From the NCBI GenBank assembly GCA_022779365.1, contig JALFSI010000051.1, positions 1-32,871 of the forward strand: a DNA stretch of 32,871 nt, in the 5' to 3' direction. This stretch comes from CAG-170 sp022779365 (GTDB taxonomy: Bacteria; Bacillota; Clostridia; Oscillospirales; Oscillospiraceae). Position numbers and translations under genes: made by a program. Numbering within the stretch: position 1 is the stretch's first letter; each line of letters opens with the position of its first letter. The notes beneath the pieces are model-generated. The model worked only from the letters and a program-made list of their open reading frames with translations, was not told the origin of the DNA and searched no databases. This document shows, piece by piece, positions 15,221-23,974 of this stretch.

Positions 15221-16310
15221 TAAAATCGTCCGCCGAGACGCTTACGGGCGCGCTTGCGGGCGCGGCGGGACGCTTGGCGCGGCTGCCCTGGAGTTTCCAC
15301 ATATTCGCGCGGACCTCCTGCTCAATGCGGTCGGCAACGTCGGGATGGTCGATGAGGTACTTTTTCGCGTTGTCGCGCCCCTGACCGATGCGCTCGTCTC
15401 CGATGGAGAACCAGCTTCCGCTCTTCTGGATGATGTCCAGCTGCGCTGCAATATCGACAAGCTCCCCCCACTTGGAGATGCCCTCGCCGTACATGATGTC
15501 AAACACCGCCTCCTTGAACGGGGGCGCGACCTTGTTTTTGACGATCTTGGCGCGGGTGCGGTTGCCGACGATCTCCGTGCCGTTTTTGATGGCTTCGATG
15601 CGGCGGATGTCGATACGCACCGAGGCATAGAACTTGAGCGCGTTGCCGCCGGTGGTCGTTTCGGGGTTGCCATACATGACACCGATCTTCATGCGAAGCT
15701 GGTTGATGAAGATGACAACGCAATTCGTTTTGGAAATGTTGCCTGCGAGCTTACGCAGCGCCTGCGACATCAGCCGCGCCTGCAAGCCGACGAACGTATC
15801 GCCCATTTCGCCTTCAATTTCGGCGCGGGGCGTGAGCGCCGCGACGGAGTCCACGACCACGACGTCGATCGCGCCGGAGCGCACAAGCGCGTCGGTGATC
15901 TCCAGCGCCTGCTCGCCGGTATCCGGCTGCGAGACGAGCATGGAGTCGATGTCCACGCCGATGGCGGCGGCGTAATCGGGGTCGAGCGCGTGCTCGGCGT
16001 CCACAAACGCGACCTCGCCGCCGCGCTTCTGCGCCTGCGCGACGATGTGCAGCGCAAGCGTTGTTTTGCCGGAGGATTCAGGTCCGTAAATTTCAATGAT
16101 ACGCCCCTTGGGCACGCCGCCGATGCCGAGCGCGGCGTCCAGCGCCAGTGAGCCGGTGGGAATGGCGTCCACGACCAGCTCCGGCTTGTCGCCCAGACGC
16201 ATGACCGCACCCTTGCCGAAGTTTTTCTCAATTTGCTGCAGCGCCGTATCGAGCGCCTTGCGTTTTTCGCTCAAAGCACCGGGATCGGCAGATGGTTTCT
16301 TTCGTTCCAT
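15207..16310 (-). CDS. recA: Recombinase RecA
   Basis: A 367-residue RecA: Walker A GPESSGKT at 76-83, the EHALDP segment after it, and the DNA-binding loop regions that follow (for example NQLRMKIGVMYGNPE). It forms filaments on single-stranded DNA for strand exchange and for induced cleavage of LexA. The start at 16310 has GAGAGGG 7 bases upstream and matches the family; the in-frame start at 16349 would fall inside the promoter. The C-terminal tail is acidic (DDFNDEN). It is the first gene of recA-recX-rimO-pgsA and has its own promoter with a LexA-like box. Confidence 0.98.
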   Translation of the reverse strand: MERKKPSADPGALSEKRKALDTALQQIEKNFGKGAVMRLGDKPELVVDAIPTGSLALDAALGIGGVPKGRIIEIYGPESSGKTTLALHIVAQAQKRGGEVAFVDAEHALDPDYAAAIGVDIDSMLVSQPDTGEQALEITDALVRSGAIDVVVVDSVAALTPRAEIEGEMGDTFVGLQARLMSQALRKLAGNISKTNCVVIFINQLRMKIGVMYGNPETTTGGNALKFYASVRIDIRRIEAIKNGTEIVGNRTRAKIVKNKVAPPFKEAVFDIMYGEGISKWGELVDIAAQLDIIQKSGSWFSIGDERIGQGRDNAKKYLIDHPDVADRIEQEVRANMWKLQGSRAKRPAAPASAPVSVSADDFNDEN

Positions 16311-16339
16311 GCGAATGCCCTCTCTTCTTGTTTTTCTAT

Positions 16340-16368
16340 AGTATAGCACGGGAATGCGAGAAAGTCAA
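16340..16368 (-). promoter_or_regulatory. Sigma-A promoter for recA operon
   Basis: On the minus strand TTGACT (16363-16368), a 17-bp spacer, TATACT (16340-16345). The start would be near 16333, leaving a 22-nt leader with the ribosome site. The prmC stop codon TGA (16365-16367) lies inside the -35. Confidence 0.88.
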
Positions 16369-17243
16369 ACGTTTGTTTTGATTTCCGGCAGACGCGCCGA
16401 GACAGCGCGGATGACACCGCGCAGGTCGCGCACAAAGCGGAGCGTGTCATAGCCGTGCGCGCGCAGAAGCTCGCCCACCGCGTGCTCCTGCCCCATGCCG
16501 AACTCAAGGCACAGATAGCCGCCCGGCTGGAGCGCGGATGTAAAATTGCGCAAAATCAGGCGGTAAAAATCCAGCCCGTCCGCGCCGCCGTCCAGCGCCA
16601 GATGCGGCTCGTAGTCCTTGACGGACGCGTCGAGCTGCGTCATTTCCTCACGCGTGACATACGGCGGGTTGGAGACGATGAGTGAGAATTTGCCCCAAAA
16701 TTCTGGGGCTTTTTTGCGCGCGTCGCCGAGCAGACAGTGGACACGCCCCGCGAGCTTTTGCTGCGCGGTATTCTGCCGCGCCACGCGCAGCGCCGCGGGC
16801 GACACGTCGCACAGTGACACGCGCGCTGTGGGCACATGGTTGGCAATGGCAAGCCCGATGCAGCCGCTGCCGGTGCACAGATCCAGCACGCGCTGCGGCG
16901 GCGCGAGCTGCCGCAGGTGCAGAATGGCAAGATCCGTGACCGCCATGGTATCGTCGCGCGGGATGAGCACGTCCGGCGCGACGATGAGGTCCATACCGTA
17001 AAAGCTCCACATGCCGAGCAAATACGCCAGCGGCTCACCAGCATCTAGCCGCGCGAGCGCGGCGGCAAGCTGCTCTTCCAGCGCTTCCGGCGCGGGGTCG
17101 CTATGGTCGGCGATGAGCTTTGCCTGCGTTTTGCCGCTGAGCTGTGAGAGAAGCAGGCGCGCATACGGCGCGGCGTTTTCGCCCTGCGAGGCGATGAGCG
17201 CGCGGCGCGCGGCGAGGAACAGATCGCCGTAGGTCTTTACCAT
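16365..17243 (-). CDS. prmC: Peptide chain release factor N5-glutamine methyltransferase (PrmC/HemK)
   Basis: A 292-residue SAM-dependent methyltransferase for the GGQ glutamine of release factors. An N-terminal helical domain (about 1-85) binds the release factor; the Rossmann domain carries VLDLCTGSGCIGLA (about 119-132) and the catalytic NPPY at 192-195. The usual PRP(E/D)TE element before the SAM motif reads PRDDTM here, a deviation in a normally well-kept loop. The start overlaps the DUF1385 stop by 7 bp. In many Firmicutes DUF1385-prmC is followed by prfA, but here recA follows. It is the last gene of the response-regulator/kinase/DUF1385/prmC unit. Confidence 0.93.
   Translation of the reverse strand: MVKTYGDLFLAARRALIASQGENAAPYARLLLSQLSGKTQAKLIADHSDPAPEALEEQLAAALARLDAGEPLAYLLGMWSFYGMDLIVAPDVLIPRDDTMAVTDLAILHLRQLAPPQRVLDLCTGSGCIGLAIANHVPTARVSLCDVSPAALRVARQNTAQQKLAGRVHCLLGDARKKAPEFWGKFSLIVSNPPYVTREEMTQLDASVKDYEPHLALDGGADGLDFYRLILRNFTSALQPGGYLCLEFGMGQEHAVGELLRAHGYDTLRFVRDLRGVIRAVSARLPEIKTNV
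16367..16378 (-). promoter_or_regulatory. Possible LexA-type operator at recA
   Basis: Minus-strand AAACAAACGTTT is an AAAC-N4-GTTT inverted repeat that resembles the Gram-positive LexA box GAAC-N4-GTTC with symmetric changes at the outer bases. It abuts and partly overlaps the -35 of recA, a sensible position for SOS repression. No second box was seen. Confidence 0.4.
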
Positions 17244-18196
17244 CGGTCCGCGCCTTCCTGCGTGGGGATGACCATGGTGAGCGCCTCGATGGCGACCTCG
17301 ATCATGGAGTCATCCGGCTCGTTGGTGGTAAAGCGCTGCATCCACATTCCGGGCGCGGTGAGGATGCGCGTGAGCCAGTTGTCATGCCGCCCGACGAGGC
17401 GGTTAAACTCATAGCTGATCGACACCACCACCGGCAGCAGCGCCAGCCGCAGCAGCAGCCGCAGAAGCATATTCTCCGTGGGCAGGATGACGCTCACGAG
17501 CGAGAAAATGAGGATGGACAAAATCACGACCACGAACAGAAAGCTTGTGCCGCAGCGGGGGTGAAAGCGCGTCTGGATGCGCACGTTTTCGACTGTGAGC
17601 GGCATTTTTGCTTCATAGCAGCGGATGGATTTATGCTCCGCGCCGTGATAGGAAAATACGCGCTTCATGTCCTTGGTCTTGGAGATGAGGATGAGATAGC
17701 CCAGGAAAATGACGATGCGCAGCACGCCCTCAATGAGGCAGCGCGCGAGCGCGGAGTGCAGCCAGCGGTCAAAAATGCCGCCAAGCAGCGTGGGAAGCAA
17801 AATAAACAGCCCGATGGAGAGCGCCACGCCCAGCACGACCGAGATCGTGACGACCGCCTTTTCCAGCTTTTCCGAGCCGAATTTCTTCTCGAACCACTTT
17901 TCAAATTTGGTCGGCTCTTCCTGTTCGTCCTCCGGCAGATTCTCCGCCGAATACATCAGCGCGCGCACGCCGCTTACCATGGACGAGAGAAAATTCACAA
18001 CGCCGCGGATAAGCGGCAGCGCGAGAAAGCCTTTGTGTTTTTTGACCGGCTCTTCCCTGCGCTTGAGACCCTCGGGCGTGCGCAGGACGATGGCGCGTTT
18101 TTCAGGACCCTGCATGAGGATGCCCTCAATGAGCGCCTGACCGCCGATGAGCGTTTTGAACTGTTCCTGACAGGCAGGATTTTTGCATTCAGACAT
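17237..18196 (-). CDS. DUF1385 domain membrane protein (YqhQ-like)
   Basis: A 319-residue protein of the DUF1385 family, of unsettled function. It opens with GGQALIEGILMQGP, the family signature, then has a short charged stretch (about 85-115), about four membrane segments between 115 and 255, and two conserved polar motifs, SYHGAEHKSI and FHPRCGTSF (about 180-215), which look like metal or catalytic ligands. In Firmicutes it very commonly precedes prmC, as here, with coding overlap. The ribosome site AAGAGG precedes the ATG. It is separated by only 9 bp from the sensor kinase, so all may be co-transcribed. What joins it to PrmC biochemically is unknown. Confidence 0.9.
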   Translation of the reverse strand: MSECKNPACQEQFKTLIGGQALIEGILMQGPEKRAIVLRTPEGLKRREEPVKKHKGFLALPLIRGVVNFLSSMVSGVRALMYSAENLPEDEQEEPTKFEKWFEKKFGSEKLEKAVVTISVVLGVALSIGLFILLPTLLGGIFDRWLHSALARCLIEGVLRIVIFLGYLILISKTKDMKRVFSYHGAEHKSIRCYEAKMPLTVENVRIQTRFHPRCGTSFLFVVVILSILIFSLVSVILPTENMLLRLLLRLALLPVVVSISYEFNRLVGRHDNWLTRILTAPGMWMQRFTTNEPDDSMIEVAIEALTMVIPTQEGADRW

Positions 18197-18205
18197 AAAA
18201 ACCTC

Positions 18206-19654
18206 TTATTCTTCCCCGGCGGGAATGGAAATGGTGACGAGCGTGCCGCCGCCCGCGGCGTTTTCCAGCGTCAGGCTGCCGCCATGCATGGTGACGATCT
18301 CCTCGCACACGGCAAGCCCGATGCCGCTGCCGCGCGCTTTGGAGCTGCCCTTGTAAAATTTCATCTTGACGTGCGGCAGCTCCTCTTCCGGGATGCCCAC
18401 GCCGTAGTCACGGATGCGGATGACGACGCTGCTGTCCTCTTTTGCGATCGACGCGTCGATCTTTTTGCCGTCGCCGCCGTGTTTGGCGGCGTTATCGAGC
18501 ACGTTCAAAAACACCTGCCGCATACGCGCCACGTCGCACGGGATCTCACCGATGGACGCGTCGGGCGCGGTGTAGTTGAGCGTGATGCCCTCCTGCCGCA
18601 GGCGGCTGCCATACATGAACACGGTGTCCTCAAATTCCGCCAGAATGTCGGATTTTTCGACCCGGAGGGTAAAGCGACCGTTCTGCATCCGCGTAAATTC
18701 CAGCAGCTCCTCGACCATGCCGGTGAGTCTGCGCGCCTCGCGCAGGATGATGAGCATGCCGCGCCGGACCTCCGGGTCAAGATTTTCGGCGGACAGGAGC
18801 GTCTCGCTCCAGCCGGAGATGGCAGTGAGCGGTGTGCGCAGCTCGTGCGAGACGGACGAGATAAACTCGGACTGTGTTTTTTCCGAACGGCTGATCTTGA
18901 GCGACATATCGTTGATGGTGTCGGCAAGCTCGCCGATCTCATCGTCATAGCGCTTGGGGATCTGCACGCCGTAAGACCCGGCGGCGATGCGCTTGGCGGT
19001 GGCGGTGATCTGCGAGAGCGGATCGAGAATGGAACGGATAAAATAGCTGCTCACAAAAAAGATGAGCGCCACGAACACCAGCCCCACCAGCACAGAGAGC
19101 GCCGCGATGCGCATGACCTGCCGGTCAACCGTTTCCAGACTTGCGATGTACCGCAGCACGCCCACGACCGCGCCGTCGGCGTAGAGCAGCGGACTCGACA
19201 CCGCCATCACGCGCTGCCCGGTCTGCCCGTCCGCACCGCTGAAGGATGCGGTGCGCCCGTTTTGCAGCGCCTCGGTCACATCCGTGCTGCTGACCATCGC
19301 GCCGGGGCGCTGCCCGTCGGACGAGGCAAGGAGCTCCCCGGCAGGGCTGATGAATTGCAGCTCCACGCCCTCCCCCTCGTCATACGTCTGCGACAGGCGG
19401 ATACAGGTCTGGTAAAATTCGGAATAGTCGCGGTCGGAATAGCCGGCAAAAAAGCTGCCGGTCGTTTTGGCTTTTGTCTCCAGGCTTGCGCGAACAGAGG
19501 TGTAGTAGTACGACGCCATGGAGAGCGTGACGATCAGCACGCACAGCAGCACCAGCACGACCATGATGCTGACGTTGTTGAGAAGCCAGCGCTTTTCAAG
19601 CCCCGTGATCTTCTTGAGCCGGAGCTCCGGCTTGCGAAACTGCGGTTTTTTCAT
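18206..19654 (-). CDS. Two-component sensor histidine kinase
   Basis: A 482-residue membrane kinase. Segments: membrane helix 1 (about 26-48), extracytoplasmic sensor region (about 50-175, with no recognisable ligand motif), membrane helix 2 (about 180-205), HAMP (about 206-258), HisKA with phospho-acceptor H270 in SVSHELRTPL, and HATPase with N388 (LDNAAKH), G1 DYGVGI (416-421) and G2 GSGIGLA (442-448). It should phosphorylate the response regulator encoded 10 bp upstream. No strong ribosome site precedes the ATG, so coupling to the regulator gene is likely. The architecture is PhoR-like, but the stimulus cannot be told from sequence. Confidence 0.94.
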   Translation of the reverse strand: MKKPQFRKPELRLKKITGLEKRWLLNNVSIMVVLVLLCVLIVTLSMASYYYTSVRASLETKAKTTGSFFAGYSDRDYSEFYQTCIRLSQTYDEGEGVELQFISPAGELLASSDGQRPGAMVSSTDVTEALQNGRTASFSGADGQTGQRVMAVSSPLLYADGAVVGVLRYIASLETVDRQVMRIAALSVLVGLVFVALIFFVSSYFIRSILDPLSQITATAKRIAAGSYGVQIPKRYDDEIGELADTINDMSLKISRSEKTQSEFISSVSHELRTPLTAISGWSETLLSAENLDPEVRRGMLIILREARRLTGMVEELLEFTRMQNGRFTLRVEKSDILAEFEDTVFMYGSRLRQEGITLNYTAPDASIGEIPCDVARMRQVFLNVLDNAAKHGGDGKKIDASIAKEDSSVVIRIRDYGVGIPEEELPHVKMKFYKGSSKARGSGIGLAVCEEIVTMHGGSLTLENAAGGGTLVTISIPAGEE

Positions 19655-19664
19655 GACAATTTAC

Positions 19665-20351
19665 TCACGCGCCCCACTTGTAGCCGTAGCCCCAGACGGT
19701 GGTGATGTAGGTGGGGTTCGCGGTGTCGTCCTCGATCTTGATGCGCAGCCTGCGGATGTTCACGTCCACGATCTTCAGCTCCCCGTCATAATCGCGCCCC
19801 CAGACGGCGGCGAGAATATCCTCGCGCGAGAGCGCCCTGCCGGGGTTCTGCATGAACAGCTTCATGATGGCGTATTCCACCTGCGTGAGTTTGATGCGCC
19901 TGCCCTCCTTGTCGAGCGTGCGGTTGCGCGTATTGAGCACGAACGGACCGTGGCACAGCTCCACGCTGTCGGCAGCGGGGTCGTTTCCGATGCGGCGGTA
20001 GAGCGCGTCGATGCGCGCCGTGAGCTCCGCAGGGCTGAAGGGCTTGGTCATATAATCGTCCGCGCCGGTCATCAGACCCGTGATCTTATCCATCTCCTGA
20101 CTGCGGGCGGTGAGCATGATGATGCCGATCTTTTTATCAGTGGCGCGGATATTGCGGCAGACCTCAAAGCCGTCGATGTCCGGCAGCATGATGTCCAGAA
20201 TGGCGACGCCGACATCCGGGTTCTGGCGGAGCTTTTCCAGCGCCTCCGCGCCCGTGCCCGCTTCCAGCACCTCATAGCCCGCGCGGCGCAGATTGATGAC
20301 GACGAAGCTGCGGATGCTGACCTCGTCCTCCAAAATCAGAACTTTTTTCAT
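19665..20351 (-). CDS. OmpR/PhoB-family response regulator
   Basis: A 228-residue DNA-binding regulator. The receiver domain (about 1-118) has acidic pocket E8-D9-E10, phospho-acceptor D53 (AILDIMLPD), T81 and K103 (MTKPF). The winged-helix domain (about 130-226) includes the recognition region DVNIRRLRIKIED and ends TVWGYGYKW. It is cognate to the kinase that follows. The AAGGGG ribosome site precedes the ATG, and a good promoter lies about 80 bp upstream. Targets are unknown; association with DUF1385 and prmC in the same direction may reflect shared transcription. Confidence 0.95.
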   Translation of the reverse strand: MKKVLILEDEVSIRSFVVINLRRAGYEVLEAGTGAEALEKLRQNPDVGVAILDIMLPDIDGFEVCRNIRATDKKIGIIMLTARSQEMDKITGLMTGADDYMTKPFSPAELTARIDALYRRIGNDPAADSVELCHGPFVLNTRNRTLDKEGRRIKLTQVEYAIMKLFMQNPGRALSREDILAAVWGRDYDGELKIVDVNIRRLRIKIEDDTANPTYITTVWGYGYKWGA

Positions 20352-20427
20352 TGCAATACCCCTTTATCTTCTGCCGTGTGTCCGGCGAACCATGTTTTAA
20401 GATCCCTGATCCATATTTCAATTCTAA

Positions 20428-20456
20428 ATTATAGCATAAACTTAGGCGGCTGTGTA
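20428..20456 (-). promoter_or_regulatory. Sigma-A promoter for response regulator/kinase unit
   Basis: On the minus strand TACACA (20451-20456), 17-bp spacer, perfect TATAAT (20428-20433). The leader is about 70 nt. No clear terminator hairpin is visible between the dnaE stop (20481) and this promoter, so read-through from dnaE is possible. Confidence 0.75.
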
Positions 20457-20480
20457 GCGGGCGCGCGGATTTTTCACAGA

Positions 20481-23400
20481 TTATTTAAGAACCACGCTGT
20501 CAGCCCCCAGAAGGCTGCGCAGCTCATCCAGCATCACATCCTCCGGCTGGCACGCGCCGCCCATTTGTGTGCGCGTGTCGGAGTAAAAGACGACGGTGCG
20601 GCTTTTCCCGGGAAACATTTTGAGGATGGCGAGCGTTTTGCGCGCCTCCGGCGCGGACTGCGACGGCACGCGCAGATAGAGCGTGCGGAAGTCCGGCAGC
20701 GGACGCGCAGTCTGCGCGGGGCGCTGCGGCGGCAGCGGATCGGCTTCCAGCTCCGCCAGCGGGCGGGCGGAATTGAGCACGATCTGCGGGTCTTTATCGT
20801 CGCGCACGGAGATACGCCCCTGTACCACGACGGCGGCGTTTTCATGCAGATAGCTGCCGAACTGCCCCAGTGCGTTGGAGAATACCAGCAGCTCGATCGC
20901 GCCCGTGTCGTCCTCCAGACGGACATACGCCATCATGGAATTATTCTTGGTGGTTTTCATCTTGACCGTCTGCACGATCCCGGCGACGGTGACGCTCTGC
21001 TCATCGCGGAACGCGCCGCCCTCTTCGGTAAAGCTTTCCATGATCTGCCCGATGGGTGCGGCGTGTACGGAGGCGAGCAGCGGGCGGTACTCATCCATCG
21101 GGTGACCCGAGAGATACAGCCCCGTCGTCTCCTTTTCAAGCTGCATCAGCTCCTGACGCGGCAGCTCCGGCAGCTCCGGGATATGCACCGGCGGCAGCGG
21201 GTCGGACGATTCCTCCAAAAAGCCCCCGAACAGATCGAGCTGCCCCTCCACATTTTTGCGGCGGCTGGCGGTGACGGAATCGAGCACCGTCTCAAAAATT
21301 TGCAGCATCTGCGAGCGGTGCAGCCCAAAGCAATCGCACGCGCCGGATTTGATGAGATTTTCGAGCGCGCGCTTGTTAAGATCCGTGCCGCACATCCGGC
21401 GGCAGAAATCCTCAAGGCTGCGGAACGTACCGCTTTCCTCGCGCTCCGCCATGACCTTCTGGATAAAACCACGCCCGATGTTTTTGATCGCCGCCAGACC
21501 GAAGCGGATGCCGCCGGGCGTAACGGTAAAGTAGTCGTTCGATTCGTTAAGATCGGGCGGGAGGACGGGAATATCGCACGCCTTACATTCGACGATATAC
21601 TCCGAAATTTTCACGGAGCTGTCGAGCACCGACGTCATGAGCGCCGCGAGATACTCCTTGGGATAGTGGCACTTGAGGTACGCCGTGTCATAGCTGACCT
21701 TGGCGTAGCAGACGGCGTGCGCCTTATTGAAGGCGTAGTTCGCAAAGTCGATGATCTCGTCGTAAATGTCGTTTGCGGTCTGCTCCGGCACGCCATTTAC
21801 GATCGCGCCGCAGATATTGCGCGTCGCGTCGCCGTAGACGAACGCCTTGCGCTCCGCCATGATGACCGCCTGCTTCTTTTTGGAGATGGCGCGGCGGACG
21901 TTATCCGACTGCCCGAGGCTGAAGCCGCCGAGCTTGCGGAAAATTTCGATGACCTGCTCCTGATAGACGATGCAGCCGTAGGTGACGGCAAGGATCGGCT
22001 GGAGCAGCGGGTGCTTATAGCGGATGGTCTGCGGATTGAGCTTGTTTTTGATAAAGCGCGGGATGGAGTCCATCGGACCGGGACGGTAGAGCGCTACGAT
22101 CGCGGTCACATCTTCAATGGACTGCGGCTTCATGCTCACGCACACGCCGGTGATGCCGGAAGATTCGAGCTGGAACACGCCCGCGGTCCTGCCCTCGGAG
22201 AGCATGGCGAACGTCGCCGCGTCGTCGTTCGGGATGGTGCGCATATCGAAATCCGGCTCACGCTTGCGGATGTCCTGCACGGCGTTTTCGATAACCGTGA
22301 GGTTGCGCAGCCCCAGAAAGTCCATTTTAAGAAGCCCCAGCTCCTCCAGCGTGGTCATCGTGTACTGCGTGACGATGGTATCGTCATTTGTACTGAGCGG
22401 GACGTAGTGATACACCGGCTCGCGCGTGATGACAACGCCCGCCGCGTGCGTAGAGGTATTGCGCGGCATCCCTTCGAGGGCGCGCGCGGTGTCGATGAGC
22501 GTTTTGACGCGCTCATCGCCGTCGTACATCTCTTTGAGCTGCGGCGAGACCCTCAGTGCCTCGTCCAGCGTGATATGTAGCGTGTTCGGCACGAGCTTTG
22601 CCACCACGTCGGTCTCGGCGTAGGAAAAATCCAGGGCTCTTCCCACGTCGCGGATCGCGCCGCGCGCCGCCATCGTACCGAACGTGACGATCTGCGCAAC
22701 ATGATCCTCGCCGTACTTGCGGCGCACATAGTCCACGACCTCGCCCCGGCGCGTGTCGCCGAAGTCCATGTCAATATCTGGCATGGAGATACGCTCCGGG
22801 TTCAAAAAGCGCTCAAAATAGAGGCTGTACTGCATGGGGTCGATGTCGGTGATATAGAGCGTGTACGCCACCATCGACCCCGCCGCGCTTCCGCGCCCCG
22901 GTCCGACAGGAATCCCTGCGTCCTTTGCAAAGCGCACAAAATCCGACACGATGAGAAAATAGTCCGTGAAGCCCATTTTCTCGATCATGTCGATCTCATA
23001 TTCCAGTTGTTTTTTATACTCCGGCTGCGCGTCCGGGTAGCGGGCGGCAAAGCCCTCGGCACAGAGCTCTTTGAGGTACGTCAGGCTGTCATAGCCCGGC
23101 GGGAGCTTAAATTCCGGCAGGTGGTATTTGCCAAACGTGAACTCCACATTGCAGCGCTCGGCAATGCGGACGGTGTTTTGGAACGCCTCGTCCTCATTCG
23201 GGAACAGGCATCGCATCTCGTCCTCGGATTTGAGGTAAAATTCCTCGCTGCCGAAGCGCATACGGTCAGGGTCGTCCACGGTCTTGCCCATCTGGATGCA
23301 CATGAGCACATCCTGCGTGCGGGAGTCCTCTTTTTTAAGGTAATGCGCGTCATTCGTCACCACGAGCGGCAGACCTGTTTCGCGCGCAAGGCGCAAAATC

Positions 23401-23963
23401 TGCGGGTTAACGGCGCGCTGCTCGGCAAGCCCGTGATCCTGAAGCTCCAAAAAGAAATTGCCCTCGCCGAAAATCGCGGCGTATTCCAGGGCGGAGACCT
23501 TTGCCGCCTCGTAATCGTCGTGCAGGATGCACTGCGGAATACGACCCGCAAGGCACGCCGAGAGCGCGATCAGCCCCTCGTGGTGCGACCGCAGCAGCTC
23601 CAGATCGACACGCGGACGGTTATAAAAGCCCTCCACATACGCCTGCGAGACCATGTAGCAGAGGTTATGATAGCCCGTCTCGTTTTCGCACAGGAGCACC
23701 AGATGATAGCTCTCGCGGTCGAGTGCGTGGACCTTGTCAAAGCGCGTGCGCGGCGCGACATAGACCTCGCAGCCGATGATGGGCTTGACGCCCGCCGCCT
23801 TTGCCGCCTTGTAAAAGTCGATCACGCCGTACATATTGCCGTGGTCGGTGATGGCGACCGCCGACTGTCCCAGCGCCTGTATGCGCGGGATGAGGTCGCG
23901 GATGCGGCACGCGCCGTCCAGCAGACTGAACTCGGTATGAACATGGAGGTGGACAAATCCCAT
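20481..23963 (-). CDS. dnaE: DNA polymerase III alpha subunit (DnaE)
   Basis: An 1160-residue family-C replicative polymerase. The PHP domain (about 1-200) keeps metal-ligand motifs HLHVH (5-9), TDHGN, GCEVYV and NDAHY, which are altered in E. coli DnaE. The polymerase core has GPGRGSAAGS and PDIDMDFGDTRR with catalytic aspartates, and the FNKAHAVCYA segment. After helix-hairpin-helix-type motifs comes a C-terminal OB-fold (starting VTVAGIVQTVK, about 980-1060). It is of the DnaE rather than PolC type, as there is no inserted exonuclease. GGGGAG precedes the ATG, 11 bp after whiA. Last gene of murB-rapZ-whiA-dnaE. Length is normal. Confidence 0.97.
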   Translation of the reverse strand: MGFVHLHVHTEFSLLDGACRIRDLIPRIQALGQSAVAITDHGNMYGVIDFYKAAKAAGVKPIIGCEVYVAPRTRFDKVHALDRESYHLVLLCENETGYHNLCYMVSQAYVEGFYNRPRVDLELLRSHHEGLIALSACLAGRIPQCILHDDYEAAKVSALEYAAIFGEGNFFLELQDHGLAEQRAVNPQILRLARETGLPLVVTNDAHYLKKEDSRTQDVLMCIQMGKTVDDPDRMRFGSEEFYLKSEDEMRCLFPNEDEAFQNTVRIAERCNVEFTFGKYHLPEFKLPPGYDSLTYLKELCAEGFAARYPDAQPEYKKQLEYEIDMIEKMGFTDYFLIVSDFVRFAKDAGIPVGPGRGSAAGSMVAYTLYITDIDPMQYSLYFERFLNPERISMPDIDMDFGDTRRGEVVDYVRRKYGEDHVAQIVTFGTMAARGAIRDVGRALDFSYAETDVVAKLVPNTLHITLDEALRVSPQLKEMYDGDERVKTLIDTARALEGMPRNTSTHAAGVVITREPVYHYVPLSTNDDTIVTQYTMTTLEELGLLKMDFLGLRNLTVIENAVQDIRKREPDFDMRTIPNDDAATFAMLSEGRTAGVFQLESSGITGVCVSMKPQSIEDVTAIVALYRPGPMDSIPRFIKNKLNPQTIRYKHPLLQPILAVTYGCIVYQEQVIEIFRKLGGFSLGQSDNVRRAISKKKQAVIMAERKAFVYGDATRNICGAIVNGVPEQTANDIYDEIIDFANYAFNKAHAVCYAKVSYDTAYLKCHYPKEYLAALMTSVLDSSVKISEYIVECKACDIPVLPPDLNESNDYFTVTPGGIRFGLAAIKNIGRGFIQKVMAEREESGTFRSLEDFCRRMCGTDLNKRALENLIKSGACDCFGLHRSQMLQIFETVLDSVTASRRKNVEGQLDLFGGFLEESSDPLPPVHIPELPELPRQELMQLEKETTGLYLSGHPMDEYRPLLASVHAAPIGQIMESFTEEGGAFRDEQSVTVAGIVQTVKMKTTKNNSMMAYVRLEDDTGAIELLVFSNALGQFGSYLHENAAVVVQGRISVRDDKDPQIVLNSARPLAELEADPLPPQRPAQTARPLPDFRTLYLRVPSQSAPEARKTLAILKMFPGKSRTVVFYSDTRTQMGGACQPEDVMLDELRSLLGADSVVLK

Positions 23964-23974
23964 GGTGTACTCCC

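Noticed and set aside
16311..16349. Upstream RecA start
   Set aside because: It falls on the -10 and transcript start of the recA promoter.
17384..22580. Very long open frames on the plus strand opposite the kinase, DUF1385 and dnaE genes (773 and 1020 codons)
   Set aside because: They lie antisense to confidently identified genes, are full of Arg, His, Gln and Ala runs, contain no recognisable domain and have no ribosome sites. They are GC-rich antisense shadows.
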